Positions 54,604 to 63,721 of a stretch of DNA of 64,000 nucleotides are shown in pieces; position 1 is the first letter of the stretch; each line of letters starts with the position of its first letter. Source of the stretch: an uncultured Algimonas sp. (GTDB lineage: Bacteria; Pseudomonadota; Alphaproteobacteria; Caulobacterales; Maricaulaceae). Location: positions 23,711-87,710 of the forward strand of contig CALDUL010000024.1 in the NCBI GenBank assembly GCA_937923575.1, written 5' to 3'. Under the pieces are notes generated by a model that was given only the letters and a program-made list of their open reading frames with translations, did no database searches and was not told where the DNA came from. The position numbers and the translations under genes are program-made.

Positions 54604-55708
54604 CGCGCATCTGTGGCAGGTGTTGGGAGCCCCGGGCGGCTCTCAGGATGCATTTCTGTGGCTTATCGTGACGCTCAGCCTCATCATGCTGACCGTGTCG
54701 GCCGGCGCCTGCGCGCTGATCATCGTGCGGCGGGTCGGGCTGAACCATCGCCTGGCCGAACGCGAGAGGCACAAGGCCGCTTTCCGCGCCGCCTTGGGCG
54801 AGCATTTCAGCCGCAGCCATAGCGCGCCCGACGATCCCGTCCTGGCCGCGTCTTTTCCGGACTGCCACGTGTCCGACATGTCAGACGTGCTGCTCCACCA
54901 TCTGCGCGTGCTGCGCGGGACACAGGCCGAACAGCTGCGCCAGCTGGTGACCGACCAAGGGTGGGAGCAGCGTATTGCGCGCAGCACCAAGTCTGGAACC
55001 CGGGGCGCGCGCATGCGGGCCTTGCGCGTGCTGTCCTATCTGGAAACATCCGAGTCGCTGCGCCTGATCCACGAACATCTCGACGCCAAGCAGCCCTATG
55101 TCCGGCTGACCGCCGCGCGCGCGCTGGTGCGACGCGACGCGACCATGTTCCTCGGCCATATCGTTGCGTCCTATTCCGACGTCTTCCCCGATCAGGTGAA
55201 GGGCCTGGCCGAGCTGCTGTCCGGCTTCGGCGCGAAGATCACGGACGATCTCGAAGAGATGGCGGAACGCACCGACCGCCCCGTCGTGCTGGCCGCCTCT
55301 CTCGAAGCGTTAATCATGAACCCGCCGCGCCGCGTGCGCCTCGATCTCTGCGCGCTGATGAACCATCTATCGGACGATGTGCGCGCCGCCGCCTGCGCAC
55401 TGTCCTGTGTCAGCGAACATCCCGGCGCGGGCGATCCGCTGCGCATGGGGCTAAAGGACGACGCACCGAAAGTCCGCCTGCGTGCCGCCAAGGCGGCCTG
55501 CGAGAACCGGGAGAGCGGCTTCGTGGGCGAGCTCTACGCTCTGGCCCGCGATCCGATCTTCTGGGCGCGCTATTGGGCGTTTCGAGCGATCTGGGCGACG
55601 GGCGATGCGGGACGGCAATTCGTGGAGAGCTGTGCCAAGCGCGAGCCGATGGCCGCCGATGTATCGCTGGAAATGCGCGCAGCAGATATGCGGGCCGGTC
55701 ATGTTTGA
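54578..55708 (+). CDS. Membrane-anchored HEAT-repeat protein
   Basis: About 376 residues from the ATG at 54578, overlapping the barrel gene by 26 bases. One membrane helix (about 23-45; FLWLIVTLSLIMLTVSAG) is followed by positive residues, which places the rest in the cytoplasm. The remainder is a run of helical HEAT-type repeats (RMRALRVLSYLETSESLRL, PYVRLTAARALVRRDATMF, DDVRAAACALSCV, APKVRLRAAKAACENRES). Such repeats bind proteins. Its position between the outer-membrane protein and the GT2 suggests it regulates or scaffolds the synthase. The GT2 start overlaps its end by eight bases. Confidence 0.78.
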   Translation: MSPSPISASAHLWQVLGAPGGSQDAFLWLIVTLSLIMLTVSAGACALIIVRRVGLNHRLAERERHKAAFRAALGEHFSRSHSAPDDPVLAASFPDCHVSDMSDVLLHHLRVLRGTQAEQLRQLVTDQGWEQRIARSTKSGTRGARMRALRVLSYLETSESLRLIHEHLDAKQPYVRLTAARALVRRDATMFLGHIVASYSDVFPDQVKGLAELLSGFGAKITDDLEEMAERTDRPVVLAASLEALIMNPPRRVRLDLCALMNHLSDDVRAAACALSCVSEHPGAGDPLRMGLKDDAPKVRLRAAKAACENRESGFVGELYALARDPIFWARYWAFRAIWATGDAGRQFVESCAKREPMAADVSLEMRAADMRAGHV

Positions 55709-57173
55709 GTGGAGCGACATCGCCGGCTGGGTGGACGCGGTCGCCGCCAATCCCACCTTTGTGACAGCCATCCTGTGGATCACCGTCACCGTCGTCATAG
55801 TCGGCGCGATGCAGAACCTTGTCTATGCCTGGGCACTGCCCCATGCCTGGATCGAGCTGAACCGGCGCAGCCAGCGCGAGGACGACAGCGTCTGCTGGGA
55901 GAACATGCGCTCGCGCGCCGCGCCGCCGATCTCCGTCATCGTACCCGCCTATAATGAGGGCGCGACCATCCGCGATAACGTCATGGCGCTGCTCTCGCTG
56001 CAATACCCTGACCTGCGCATCATTGTCGTGAATGACGGCAGTTCGGATGACACGGCCGAGCGCATGGTCCGCGAGTTCGACATGATCGAGACCTATGTCG
56101 TGCGCGAAGCGGAGACGATCTCGCACAAGCCGATCCGCGGCATTTACCGGTCCTACGCCCATCCCTCGCTGCTGTTCATCGACAAGGAAAACGGCAAGAA
56201 GGCGGACGCGATCAATGTCGGGCTGACCTGCGTGCGGACGCCGCTGTTCTGTGTCATCGACGCGGATTCCCTGCTGGAGCCGACGGCGCTGCTGCAGGCC
56301 GTGCGGCCGTTTACCGAAGACCCCGGCAATGTCATCGCCGTCGGCGGGACAGTCGGGATCGTCAATGGCTGCAAGGTGCGCAACGGCTCCGTCGAGGAAT
56401 ATCGTCTGCCGACCAATATGCTCGCCCGGTTGCAGGTGGTGGAATATATTCGCGCCTATCTGATGGCCCGCACGGCCGCGAGCCGCAAAGGCTCGCTGCT
56501 TTTGATCTCCGGCGCATTCGGGATTTTCCGTCGTGATATCGCCGTCGCCGTGGGCGGCTATGACACCACGACAGTGGGCGAGGATATGGAGCTGGTCATC
56601 AAGATGCACCGGCACATGCTGGAGCACGAAGCGCCCTACACAATCCGCTATGTGCCCGAACCCGTCTGCTGGACCGAAGCGCCAGAGAGCTTCAAATTCC
56701 TGTCCAACCAGCGCACACGCTGGCAGCGCGGTGCGCTGGAATGTCTGGCGCGCCACCGAAGCCTGCTGTTCCGCCCGCGCTACAAGCGCCTGGGTATGGT
56801 GACACTGCCGACCTTCGTGCTGGTCGATCTGATAAGCCCGATCGCCGAAACTCTCGGCTACGCTCTGCTGGTGATATTCCTGATCTTGGGCTGGTTGCAG
56901 CCCGCGTTCTTTATGGCCATCACCGGCTTTGTCTTCAGCTTCGGCGTTCTGATCTCGATCCTATCGCTGGCGCTAGAACAGGACGAAATCCAGCGCTTCT
57001 CGCGCCCGCGCGACCTGCTCGCCGTGCTGCTGCTCGCGATCTTCGAGAACTTCGGCTACCGTCAGCTCAACTCGCTCTGGCGCGTGAAGGGTCTTGTGCA
57101 GCATTTCCGCGGCATGACGCCCACCTGGGGCGCCATGGAACGCAAGGGTTTTGCCGCATCCAGCGAAAGTTAG
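55701..57173 (+). CDS. Processive family 2 glycosyltransferase (polysaccharide synthase)
   Basis: 490 residues. One N-terminal helix (about 18-42) precedes a GT-A domain (about 75-345) with VIVPAYNEG, the first Asp in VNDGSSDDT near 110, DADS near 187, a GED motif in TTTVGEDMELVIKMHRH, and QRTRWQRG near 336. The QxxRW motif is the mark of processive synthases such as PgaC, HasA and BcsA. C-terminal helices (about 365-450) form the translocation path. No PilZ domain. Probably makes and extrudes a beta-linked polymer through the YaiO-like protein. Confidence 0.88.
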   Translation: MFEWSDIAGWVDAVAANPTFVTAILWITVTVVIVGAMQNLVYAWALPHAWIELNRRSQREDDSVCWENMRSRAAPPISVIVPAYNEGATIRDNVMALLSLQYPDLRIIVVNDGSSDDTAERMVREFDMIETYVVREAETISHKPIRGIYRSYAHPSLLFIDKENGKKADAINVGLTCVRTPLFCVIDADSLLEPTALLQAVRPFTEDPGNVIAVGGTVGIVNGCKVRNGSVEEYRLPTNMLARLQVVEYIRAYLMARTAASRKGSLLLISGAFGIFRRDIAVAVGGYDTTTVGEDMELVIKMHRHMLEHEAPYTIRYVPEPVCWTEAPESFKFLSNQRTRWQRGALECLARHRSLLFRPRYKRLGMVTLPTFVLVDLISPIAETLGYALLVIFLILGWLQPAFFMAITGFVFSFGVLISILSLALEQDEIQRFSRPRDLLAVLLLAIFENFGYRQLNSLWRVKGLVQHFRGMTPTWGAMERKGFAASSES

Positions 57174-57190
57174 CGTCTGCCGTCCGCGTG

Positions 57191-57346
57191 TCAGTCGGTA
57201 TCGATCTCGAGGGTCTGATCACCGAGGCTTATCGACACATCTGGTTCGTCCTTTGGGCCGAACATCAGAAAGGCCAGCACCGCCACGACGACGATCAGTC
57301 CGCCAATGATAAGATAGGCACCCTTGCCCGATGTTTGATTGGCCAT
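57191..57346 (-). CDS. 51-residue single-pass membrane peptide
   Basis: Start ATG at 57346 preceded by GGGGGAGGCT, an excellent ribosome-binding site. The product begins MANQTSGKGAYLIIGGLIVV, has one helix (about 11-30), then an acidic tail ending GDQTLEIDTD. Convergent with the GT2 gene, 17 bases from its stop. No family known. The clean binding site and helix-plus-tail pattern make it a credible gene despite its size. Confidence 0.65.
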   Translation of the reverse strand: MANQTSGKGAYLIIGGLIVVVAVLAFLMFGPKDEPDVSISLGDQTLEIDTD

Positions 57347-57452
57347 AGCCTCCCCCGGATTGTGTTCCATGACCTAACGCGGATGATTCCAGATGCGTTC
57401 CGAAACTTCGTTCGCAGCGAATAAACCGTGCGATCTCGCGGATAGCTGAGGC

Positions 57453-58082
57453 CTAAGCTTGTGCGATAGCGATGGCCTCTTGCGCCAGTTTGGTGATCGC
57501 GCCGAAGTCACCGCGCGCGATCGCATCAGCGGGCGTCAGCCAGGAACCACCGCAGGCCAGCACGGCCGGCACGGCAAGATAGTCTTTCAGATTGCCGGTA
57601 TTCACGCCGCCCGTTGGCATGAAGCGCACGTCGCGGAAGACGGAGGACAGCGCCTTGGCCATCTTCGGTCCGCCGACGAGGCTCGCCGGGAACAGCTTGA
57701 CTGTCCGCAGGCCGAGGTTCCACGCCTGCTGCAGCTCGGTCGCCGTCGAGATGCCTGGCAGGATCGGGACGTCTGCCTTATTCGCAACCTCGACCGAGGC
57801 CGGGTCCAGACCGGGCGAGACGATGAAGGACGCCCCGCGGCGGATGACTTCCTCGGACTGCGCCGCGCTCAACACTGTGCCTGCGCCGACATGGGCGTTG
57901 GGGAATTCCTTGGCGATGGCCTCCAGACAATCAAGCGCGGCGTCGGTGCGCAACACGACTTCCAGCACGTCCAGCCCGCCTTCCAGTAGCGCTTCGGAAA
58001 TCTTCAGCGCCGTCTTCGGGTCGTCGGATTGCACCAACGGCACGACGCGCTTGGCTTGGAGGGAGGAGGTGATGTCGGACAT
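57453..58082 (-). CDS. eda: 2-keto-3-deoxy-6-phosphogluconate aldolase
   Basis: 209 residues from the ATG at 58082; upstream frame is unlikely because MSDITSSLQAKRVVPLVQSD is the normal start. Splits KDPG to pyruvate and glyceraldehyde-3-phosphate. The class I aldolase motifs are VLEVVLRTDAALDCLEAIA, HVGAGTVLSAAQ, and Schiff-base Lys in TVKLFPASLVGGPKMAKAL near 134. GGVNTGNLKDYL follows. It completes the pathway after KdgK for both uronate loci, though encoded about 29 kb away. Confidence 0.93.
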   Translation of the reverse strand: MSDITSSLQAKRVVPLVQSDDPKTALKISEALLEGGLDVLEVVLRTDAALDCLEAIAKEFPNAHVGAGTVLSAAQSEEVIRRGASFIVSPGLDPASVEVANKADVPILPGISTATELQQAWNLGLRTVKLFPASLVGGPKMAKALSSVFRDVRFMPTGGVNTGNLKDYLAVPAVLACGGSWLTPADAIARGDFGAITKLAQEAIAIAQA

Positions 58083-58230
58083 GGGAGAGTGCTTCCTAGG
58101 ATTGAATGGAGCCGAGGCCGGGGACGCCATTAAGGCCAGAATTGCGAGATGGCGAGAGGCGTTTTTCAAAGCTCACTTCAGAGACTATGGGATGGACCGA
58201 AATTTAGGCGGTCGACGATTTGGAATGACG

Positions 58231-58944
58231 TCAGCGTGCCGTCCAGCCGCCATCGACGCGCAGGCTGTGGCCCGTGACAGACCTCGCGTCCGCGAGATAG
58301 GCGACGGCTTCGGCAACATCGCCGGCTTGGGCGACACGGCCCAGCGGGATCATGTCCTCGACCCAGCGCGCGAACTCCGGCTCGTCCAGCATGGGTGCGG
58401 TCAGCGGGGTGCGCACGAAAGTCGGCGCGACCGAATTGGCGCGGATGCCGCGCGGGGCCAGCTCTACGGCCAGCGCGCGGGTCATGCCCTCAAGCGCCGC
58501 CTTGGTCGTGCAATAGACGATGCGGTCCGGCCCACCGACATGCGCCATTTGCGAGGTGATCGTCACGACGCTCGCGCCGGCGCGCATCACTCGCGTCACA
58601 GCGCGGGTGATGCGCAGGGTTGCGCGGATATTGGTGTCGAGCACGAGGTCGAGATCCGTGTCGGGTGTGTCCACCAACGGCGCGTGGCGCGCTGTGCCGA
58701 GATTATTGACCAGCAGATCGAAAGGCTCTGCGGAGGCGATGCGCTCCAGCAGCGCGTCGGAGGTTGCGTCGACGCACCATGGTTCGAAGAGCTCGCCGAG
58801 CTCGATATGCACGGAGCCCAGGGCGTGCTGACCCCGCGCGACTCCTGTGACGTGCCACCCAGCTGCGACCAGCGTCTGACTGATGGCGTGACCGATGCCC
58901 TTAGATGCGCCCGTGACGAGCGCGCGTTTTATCGTGGTGTCCAT
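58231..58944 (-). CDS. Short-chain dehydrogenase/reductase
   Basis: 237 residues from the ATG at 58944, where MDTTIKRALVTGASKGIG begins; the frame upstream has no homology-like content. SDR motifs: TGASKGIGHAISQ, LLVNNLGTARHAP (NNLG instead of NNAG), catalytic Ser in TITSQMAHVGG and YCTTKAALEG. The C-terminus SLRVDGGWTAR is typical. Substrate unknown. Because it neighbours eda, a sugar-acid role such as a second DEH or deoxy-keto-acid reductase is possible; a general metabolic reductase is equally possible. Confidence 0.85.
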   Translation of the reverse strand: MDTTIKRALVTGASKGIGHAISQTLVAAGWHVTGVARGQHALGSVHIELGELFEPWCVDATSDALLERIASAEPFDLLVNNLGTARHAPLVDTPDTDLDLVLDTNIRATLRITRAVTRVMRAGASVVTITSQMAHVGGPDRIVYCTTKAALEGMTRALAVELAPRGIRANSVAPTFVRTPLTAPMLDEPEFARWVEDMIPLGRVAQAGDVAEAVAYLADARSVTGHSLRVDGGWTAR

Positions 58945-58987
58945 GCCCCGACATATGTCTTGCAGTCGGGACTGGCTAGGCAGCCCC

Positions 58988-60379
58988 CTACTCCGGCATC
59001 CAGCTATAGAGGCTGACACCGCGCGCACGCTCGTCGAAGCGGAGCGCCTTGGACAGCGGCGGGTGAGCGCGTTGACGGCAGTCTTCGCGGTCGCAGAGAT
59101 GGCAGTTGATCCCGATCGGCGCGGGGGCGGCGCGTTCCAGATCATAGTCGCGCGAGTAGATCAGCCGCGGCGCGTAGGCGACGTCGCAACCCAGCGCGAT
59201 GGCGAGCCGTTGCGCCGGTCGCCCCCAGGTCGAGCCCGCGCGGCTGACCGCTTTGGCGACGGAGATGTATCTTTCGCCTTCTGGCAGCTCAACCAGCTGT
59301 GTGTGGATCCGGCCCGGGTCGGCAAAACATTCGTGGATGTTCCAGATCGGACACGCCCCGCCCTGTTCCGAAAATGCGAACCGCCCGGCGGAGAACCGCT
59401 TGGACACATTCCCCGCAATGTCGATCCGCAGAAAGAAGAACGGAATGCCCTTGGCGTCCGTGCGGCCGAGCGTCGTCAGCCGATGCGCGGTCTGCTCGAA
59501 GCTGGTCCCGAAGCGGTGCGCCAGCAGCTCGACATCATAGCGCGAGCCTTCGGCTTCCCGCAGGAAGCGCGCATAGGGCATGAGCAGCGCGGCGGCGAAA
59601 TAATTGGCCAGGGTGGTGCGCGCCAGCCCGCGTGCCTCGCGACCCTCGATCTTGGCCGCGTCGATGACACCGTCGATCAGTTCGCGCTGTTCCAACAGTC
59701 CAATCTGGAAGGCGAGCTGGAAACGCCGCCCGCTCTGCGTCAGCAGTTCGGACAGATTGATCCGCTGATTGTGGCGGTCGTACCAGCGCAGCATGTTGGG
59801 CATGACATCGACCGGCACGACGCGCACCGCAATATCGTGACGGATTTTCAGCCGTTCGGTCAACGCCGTGTGTGGCTGTCGGCGATAGAGGGCCAATTCG
59901 TCCGCCAACGCTTCGGCCGTGCGGTCCAGTTCGTCGAAATAGTTGCGGCTGTCCTGAATCAGCGCGCGCACCACATCGACGGCGCGGCGCGGCGCGCCCG
60001 CTTGCGCGTCGGTGGGCATGGCCACGCCGCGCTCCGCCCAGACCTTGCCAAAGGCGCGCGCCAGATTGGGTGACAGGCCGACCACATCCTCGACCTCGTT
60101 CTTTGACACAGGCGTGTCCGCAAAGCGCGGATCGCGCAGCGCCTCATAGGTGCTCGCCACCAGCTGCGCGTCGCTGCTGTCCGCAAACTCCGCGATATCG
60201 AAGTCATAGAGCGTCGCCATGCGCAGCAGGACCCGCGCGCTCATCGGTCGCTGATTGCGCTCCATCAGGTTGAGATAGGATCCGCTGATCCCGAGGTCTT
60301 CGGCCATGCGCGATTGCGTCAGACCCAGAGAGGTTCGGAAGCGCCGCAGTTTCGGGCCGATGAGAAGCTTGTCCGACAT
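58988..60379 (-). CDS. XRE/ScfR-family transcriptional regulator (RamB-like)
   Basis: 463 residues. The N-terminal XRE helix-turn-helix (about 8-65) has LTQSRMAEDLGISGSYLNLM. The central ImmA/IrrE-like domain (about 175-310) has ANYFAAALLMPYARF, and a C-terminal DUF2083-type domain holds Cys residues (GGACPIWNIHECF; INCHLCDREDCRQ). Members regulate short-chain acyl-CoA and glyoxylate-cycle genes, and RamB of actinobacteria controls aceA/aceB. Directly divergent from aceBA, so it is the likely regulator of that operon. Confidence 0.88.
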   Translation of the reverse strand: MSDKLLIGPKLRRFRTSLGLTQSRMAEDLGISGSYLNLMERNQRPMSARVLLRMATLYDFDIAEFADSSDAQLVASTYEALRDPRFADTPVSKNEVEDVVGLSPNLARAFGKVWAERGVAMPTDAQAGAPRRAVDVVRALIQDSRNYFDELDRTAEALADELALYRRQPHTALTERLKIRHDIAVRVVPVDVMPNMLRWYDRHNQRINLSELLTQSGRRFQLAFQIGLLEQRELIDGVIDAAKIEGREARGLARTTLANYFAAALLMPYARFLREAEGSRYDVELLAHRFGTSFEQTAHRLTTLGRTDAKGIPFFFLRIDIAGNVSKRFSAGRFAFSEQGGACPIWNIHECFADPGRIHTQLVELPEGERYISVAKAVSRAGSTWGRPAQRLAIALGCDVAYAPRLIYSRDYDLERAAPAPIGINCHLCDREDCRQRAHPPLSKALRFDERARGVSLYSWMPE

Positions 60380-60386
60380 GCGCGTT

Positions 60387-60403
60387 CTTTACAACCTTTA
60401 CAA
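60387..60403. promoter_or_regulatory. Direct repeat CTTTACAA in the divergent regulator-aceB promoter
   Basis: Two CTTTACAA copies nine bases apart (60387-60394, 60396-60403), just upstream of the regulator start and about 110 bases before aceB. RamB/ScfR proteins bind short AT-containing sites of this kind, so this is a candidate operator. It is a weak signal by itself. Confidence 0.35.
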
Positions 60404-60512
60404 ACTGCCTGTCGAGTCAATCCCGTTCTTATCACTTCGACCCGCGCAGCCGCTGTATCTGCGTGACTTGCGTCTCTCGATGTCAAAGGAGTGGTCGCGA
60501 AAGGAGACCGCC

Positions 60513-62135
60513 ATGAACGCGATCACACCCACAGATACTACCGATGTCCCCCGCCACCGAACCCTCGCCAAGGTCGTGCGCCCTGTTACGGGCCGCCACG
60601 CCGAGGTTCTCACACCGGACGCCCTGCTCTTTCTCGCCGATCTGGAGCGTCGCTTTGGCGCGCAGCGGCGCGTGCTGCTGTCTGATCGGGAGCTGATGCA
60701 GTCCCGCTATGACGACGGCGAATTTCCCGTGCAGCCGCCCGAGACCCAACATGTGCGCAACGGCGCCTGGACCATCGCCGGCACGCCGGACGCGCTCAAG
60801 GATCGCCGGGTCGAGATCACCGGTCCGGTCGATCGCAAGATGATGATCAACGCACTCAATTCCGGCGCGCGCATGTTCATGGCCGATTTCGAGGATGCGT
60901 CCTCGCCGACCTTCGCCAATATGATGGACGGCCAGGTCAATATGATGGACTTCGCGCGCGGGACGCTCTCGCTACACACGGAGCGCAAATCCTACGCGCT
61001 CAACGACGACGTCGCGACCATGCTGGTTCGCCCGCGCGGCTGGCATCTAGAGGAGCGCGCCATCACCGTGGACGGTCGCCCGATGAGCGCGAGCCTGGTC
61101 GATTTCGGGCTGCACCTCTTCCATAACGGATCACTGCTTGCCGAAGACGGCCGTGGTCCCTTCTACTATCTGCCAAAGATCGAGAGCTATCAGGAAGCGC
61201 GTCTATGGAACGATGTGTTCAACTTCGCGCAGGTCTTCGTCGGAATCCCGCACGGCACGATCAAGACGACCGTACTGATCGAAACGCTTCCGGCCGCCTT
61301 CCAGATGGACGAGATCCTGCACGAGTTGCAGAACCACATCACGGGGCTGAATTGCGGCCGCTGGGACTACATCTTTTCCTACATCAAGACACTGCGCAAT
61401 CATAAGCGCTTCGTGCTGCCAGACCGCGCCCAGGTCGGCATGGACCGCGATTTTCTGAAGGCTTACGCCTCTCGCTTGGTCGAGACCTGCCACAAGCGCG
61501 GTGCCCATGCGATGGGCGGCATGGCGGCGCAGATCCCGGTCAAGAACGATGAAGCCGCGAACAATGCAGCCTTCGACAAGGTCCGTGCCGACAAGGCGCG
61601 CGAGGCCAAGATGGGCCATGACGGCACCTGGGTCGCGCACCCGGCCCTCGTTGCGCCCGCGCTCGAAATCTTCGACGCGCACATGCCTGGCCCGCACCAG
61701 ATCAAGAAGAAGGTCCAGCACCGCACGATCACCGATGATGGCATGCTGGAGCCCCATGACGGCACCATCACCGAAGAGGGCTTACGCACCAATATCAGCG
61801 TCGGCTTGGAGTATATCGCCGCTTGGCTGCAGGGCCGTGGCGCGGTGCCGATCCACAATCTGATGGAGGATGCCGCGACCGCGGAGATCAGCCGCGCGCA
61901 GATCTGGCAATGGCTGCGCCACGGCGCAGTCGCGCAGATGACGGACGGGACAGAGGCCAAGATCGACTCCCGCCTGTTCGACCGGCTCTTCGCCGAAGAG
62001 CTCGGCACGCTGCGCAACCGCGACGACCTCCCCCGCCTCGACGAAGCCGCCGCGATCTTCCGCAAGACGGCGACCTCGGTCGACTTCATCCCGTTTCTCA
62101 CCCTTCCTGCCTACGACATTCTGGAGACCGAATAA
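60513..62135 (+). CDS. aceB: Malate synthase A
   Basis: 540 residues from the ATG at 60513, which follows AAAGGAG at ideal spacing; the frame to 60306 overlaps the regulator start. Condenses glyoxylate with acetyl-CoA. The signature TGLNCGRWDYIFSYIKTL lies near residue 275, with DFEDASSPTFANMMDGQ earlier and QIPVKNDEAANNAAFDKVRA later. Length and signature are type A, not the larger type G. Stop overlaps the aceA ATG by one base (TAATG). Confidence 0.95.
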   Translation: MNAITPTDTTDVPRHRTLAKVVRPVTGRHAEVLTPDALLFLADLERRFGAQRRVLLSDRELMQSRYDDGEFPVQPPETQHVRNGAWTIAGTPDALKDRRVEITGPVDRKMMINALNSGARMFMADFEDASSPTFANMMDGQVNMMDFARGTLSLHTERKSYALNDDVATMLVRPRGWHLEERAITVDGRPMSASLVDFGLHLFHNGSLLAEDGRGPFYYLPKIESYQEARLWNDVFNFAQVFVGIPHGTIKTTVLIETLPAAFQMDEILHELQNHITGLNCGRWDYIFSYIKTLRNHKRFVLPDRAQVGMDRDFLKAYASRLVETCHKRGAHAMGGMAAQIPVKNDEAANNAAFDKVRADKAREAKMGHDGTWVAHPALVAPALEIFDAHMPGPHQIKKKVQHRTITDDGMLEPHDGTITEEGLRTNISVGLEYIAAWLQGRGAVPIHNLMEDAATAEISRAQIWQWLRHGAVAQMTDGTEAKIDSRLFDRLFAEELGTLRNRDDLPRLDEAAAIFRKTATSVDFIPFLTLPAYDILETE

Positions 62136-63721
62136 TGACCTACACTGACACCATTGCAGAGTTGCAGCGCCGCTATCCCGACGGCGTGCCGGGCGGGATT
62201 CCGCTGTCCGACATCGCCCAGTTGAAGCTGCAGAACAGCTACTCCACCCATCTCGATATCGCGCGGGCCATGGCGAAAGTCATGCGCGCGGACATGGCGC
62301 GCTATGATGCGGACACGTCGCAATTCACCCAGAGCCTCGGCTGCTGGAGCGGCTTTCACGCGCAGCAGATGATGCGCGCGATCAAGCGGCAGAAAGGCAC
62401 GCTGGACCGCGCTTATGTCTACCTCTCCGGCTGGATGGTCGCCGGCCTGCGAAACAGCTTCGGCCATCTGCCGGACCAGAGCATGCATGAGAAGACGGCC
62501 GTGACAGCGCTGATCAACGAGATCTACACGAGCCTGCGCCAGGCCGACGAAGTCGATTTGAACGATCTGTTCAACGCGCTGAAAACGACCGATGACCGCG
62601 AATCCGTCATCGCCAAGATCGACAGCTACGAGTCCTACGTCCGGCCGATCATCGCCGACATCGACGCCGGTTTCGGCAATGTCCACGCGACCTATCTGCT
62701 GGCCAAGGAGCTGATCAAGGCGGGGGCCTGCTGTATCCAGATCGAAAACCAGGTCTCTGATGCCAAGCAGTGCGGCCACCAGGACGGCAAGGTGACCGTC
62801 CCGCGCGAGGACTTCATCGAGAAGCTGCGCGCCGTGCGCATGGCGTTCGAGGAGCTCGGCGTGGATGACGGCGTCATCGTGGCGCGCACAGACAGTCTCG
62901 GCGCGGGCCTGACGCAGAAGATCCCAGTCAGCCGGGAACCCGGCGACCATGCGTCTGAATACACCAAATGGCTCGACGTCTCGCCGGTCTCCGAGCTCAA
63001 CCCGCTGGCGGACGGCGAGATCGCCTTCCAGCAGGACGGCCAGCTGGTGAAACCCGCGCGCCTGCCCAACGGCCTCTACCGCTTCCGCGACGGCACGGGC
63101 GAGGACCGCGTGGTCGAAGACTGCATCGCAGCGCTAAACGACGGCGGAGCCGATCTGCTCTGGATCGAGACAGCGACGCCCAATGTCGCGCAGATTGCGA
63201 GCATGGTGAACCGCGTCCGCGAGGCCGCCCCGCACGCCAAGCTGACCTATAACAACTCGCCCTCCTTCAACTGGACGCTGAACCTGCGCAAACAGGTTCG
63301 CGAGGACTGGATCGAGCAGGGCTTCATCCAGCCGGGCGACTATGACGAAGCGCGGCTGATGAGCGCCCAGTTCGACACCGACCCGCTGGGCGTGGAAGCC
63401 GATCGCAGACTGAAGTCCTTTCAGACCGACATCGCGCGCGAAGCCGGCGTGTTCCACAACCTCATCACCCTGCCGACCTTCCACCTCGACGCGCTCGGCA
63501 TGGACACGCTGTCCGAGGGCTATTTCGGCGAGGACAAGATGCTGGCCTATGTGCGCGGCGTGCAGCGTCAGGAAATACGCCGCGGCGTATCTGCCGTGCG
63601 TCACCAGCACGAGGTCGGCTCCGATCTGGGCGATACCTTCAAGGAGATGACGGGCGGCGACCGGGCGCTCAAGGCGGGCGGCGAGCACAACACGATGAAC
63701 CAATTCGCTGACGTGGCCTGA
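62135..63721 (+). CDS. aceA: Isocitrate lyase
   Basis: 528 residues from the ATG at 62135, overlapping the aceB stop. Splits isocitrate to succinate and glyoxylate. The active-site Cys lies in DAKQCGHQDGKVTVP near residue 212 (KQCGH in place of the common KKCGH). Other blocks are IADIDAGFGNVHATYLLAKE, IVARTDSLGAGLTQKI and TYNNSPSFNW. The length matches the longer alpha/gammaproteobacterial type rather than the 430-residue E. coli form. Terminator follows at 63824. Confidence 0.95.
   Translation: MTYTDTIAELQRRYPDGVPGGIPLSDIAQLKLQNSYSTHLDIARAMAKVMRADMARYDADTSQFTQSLGCWSGFHAQQMMRAIKRQKGTLDRAYVYLSGWMVAGLRNSFGHLPDQSMHEKTAVTALINEIYTSLRQADEVDLNDLFNALKTTDDRESVIAKIDSYESYVRPIIADIDAGFGNVHATYLLAKELIKAGACCIQIENQVSDAKQCGHQDGKVTVPREDFIEKLRAVRMAFEELGVDDGVIVARTDSLGAGLTQKIPVSREPGDHASEYTKWLDVSPVSELNPLADGEIAFQQDGQLVKPARLPNGLYRFRDGTGEDRVVEDCIAALNDGGADLLWIETATPNVAQIASMVNRVREAAPHAKLTYNNSPSFNWTLNLRKQVREDWIEQGFIQPGDYDEARLMSAQFDTDPLGVEADRRLKSFQTDIAREAGVFHNLITLPTFHLDALGMDTLSEGYFGEDKMLAYVRGVQRQEIRRGVSAVRHQHEVGSDLGDTFKEMTGGDRALKAGGEHNTMNQFADVA

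Noticed and set aside
55410..56756. Minus-strand open frame of 448 codons
   Set aside because: Antisense to the GT2 synthase with intact DxD and QxxRW motifs.
57592..59016. Plus-strand open frame of 474 codons
   Set aside because: It runs antisense across both eda and the SDR gene, both of which have clear catalytic motifs.
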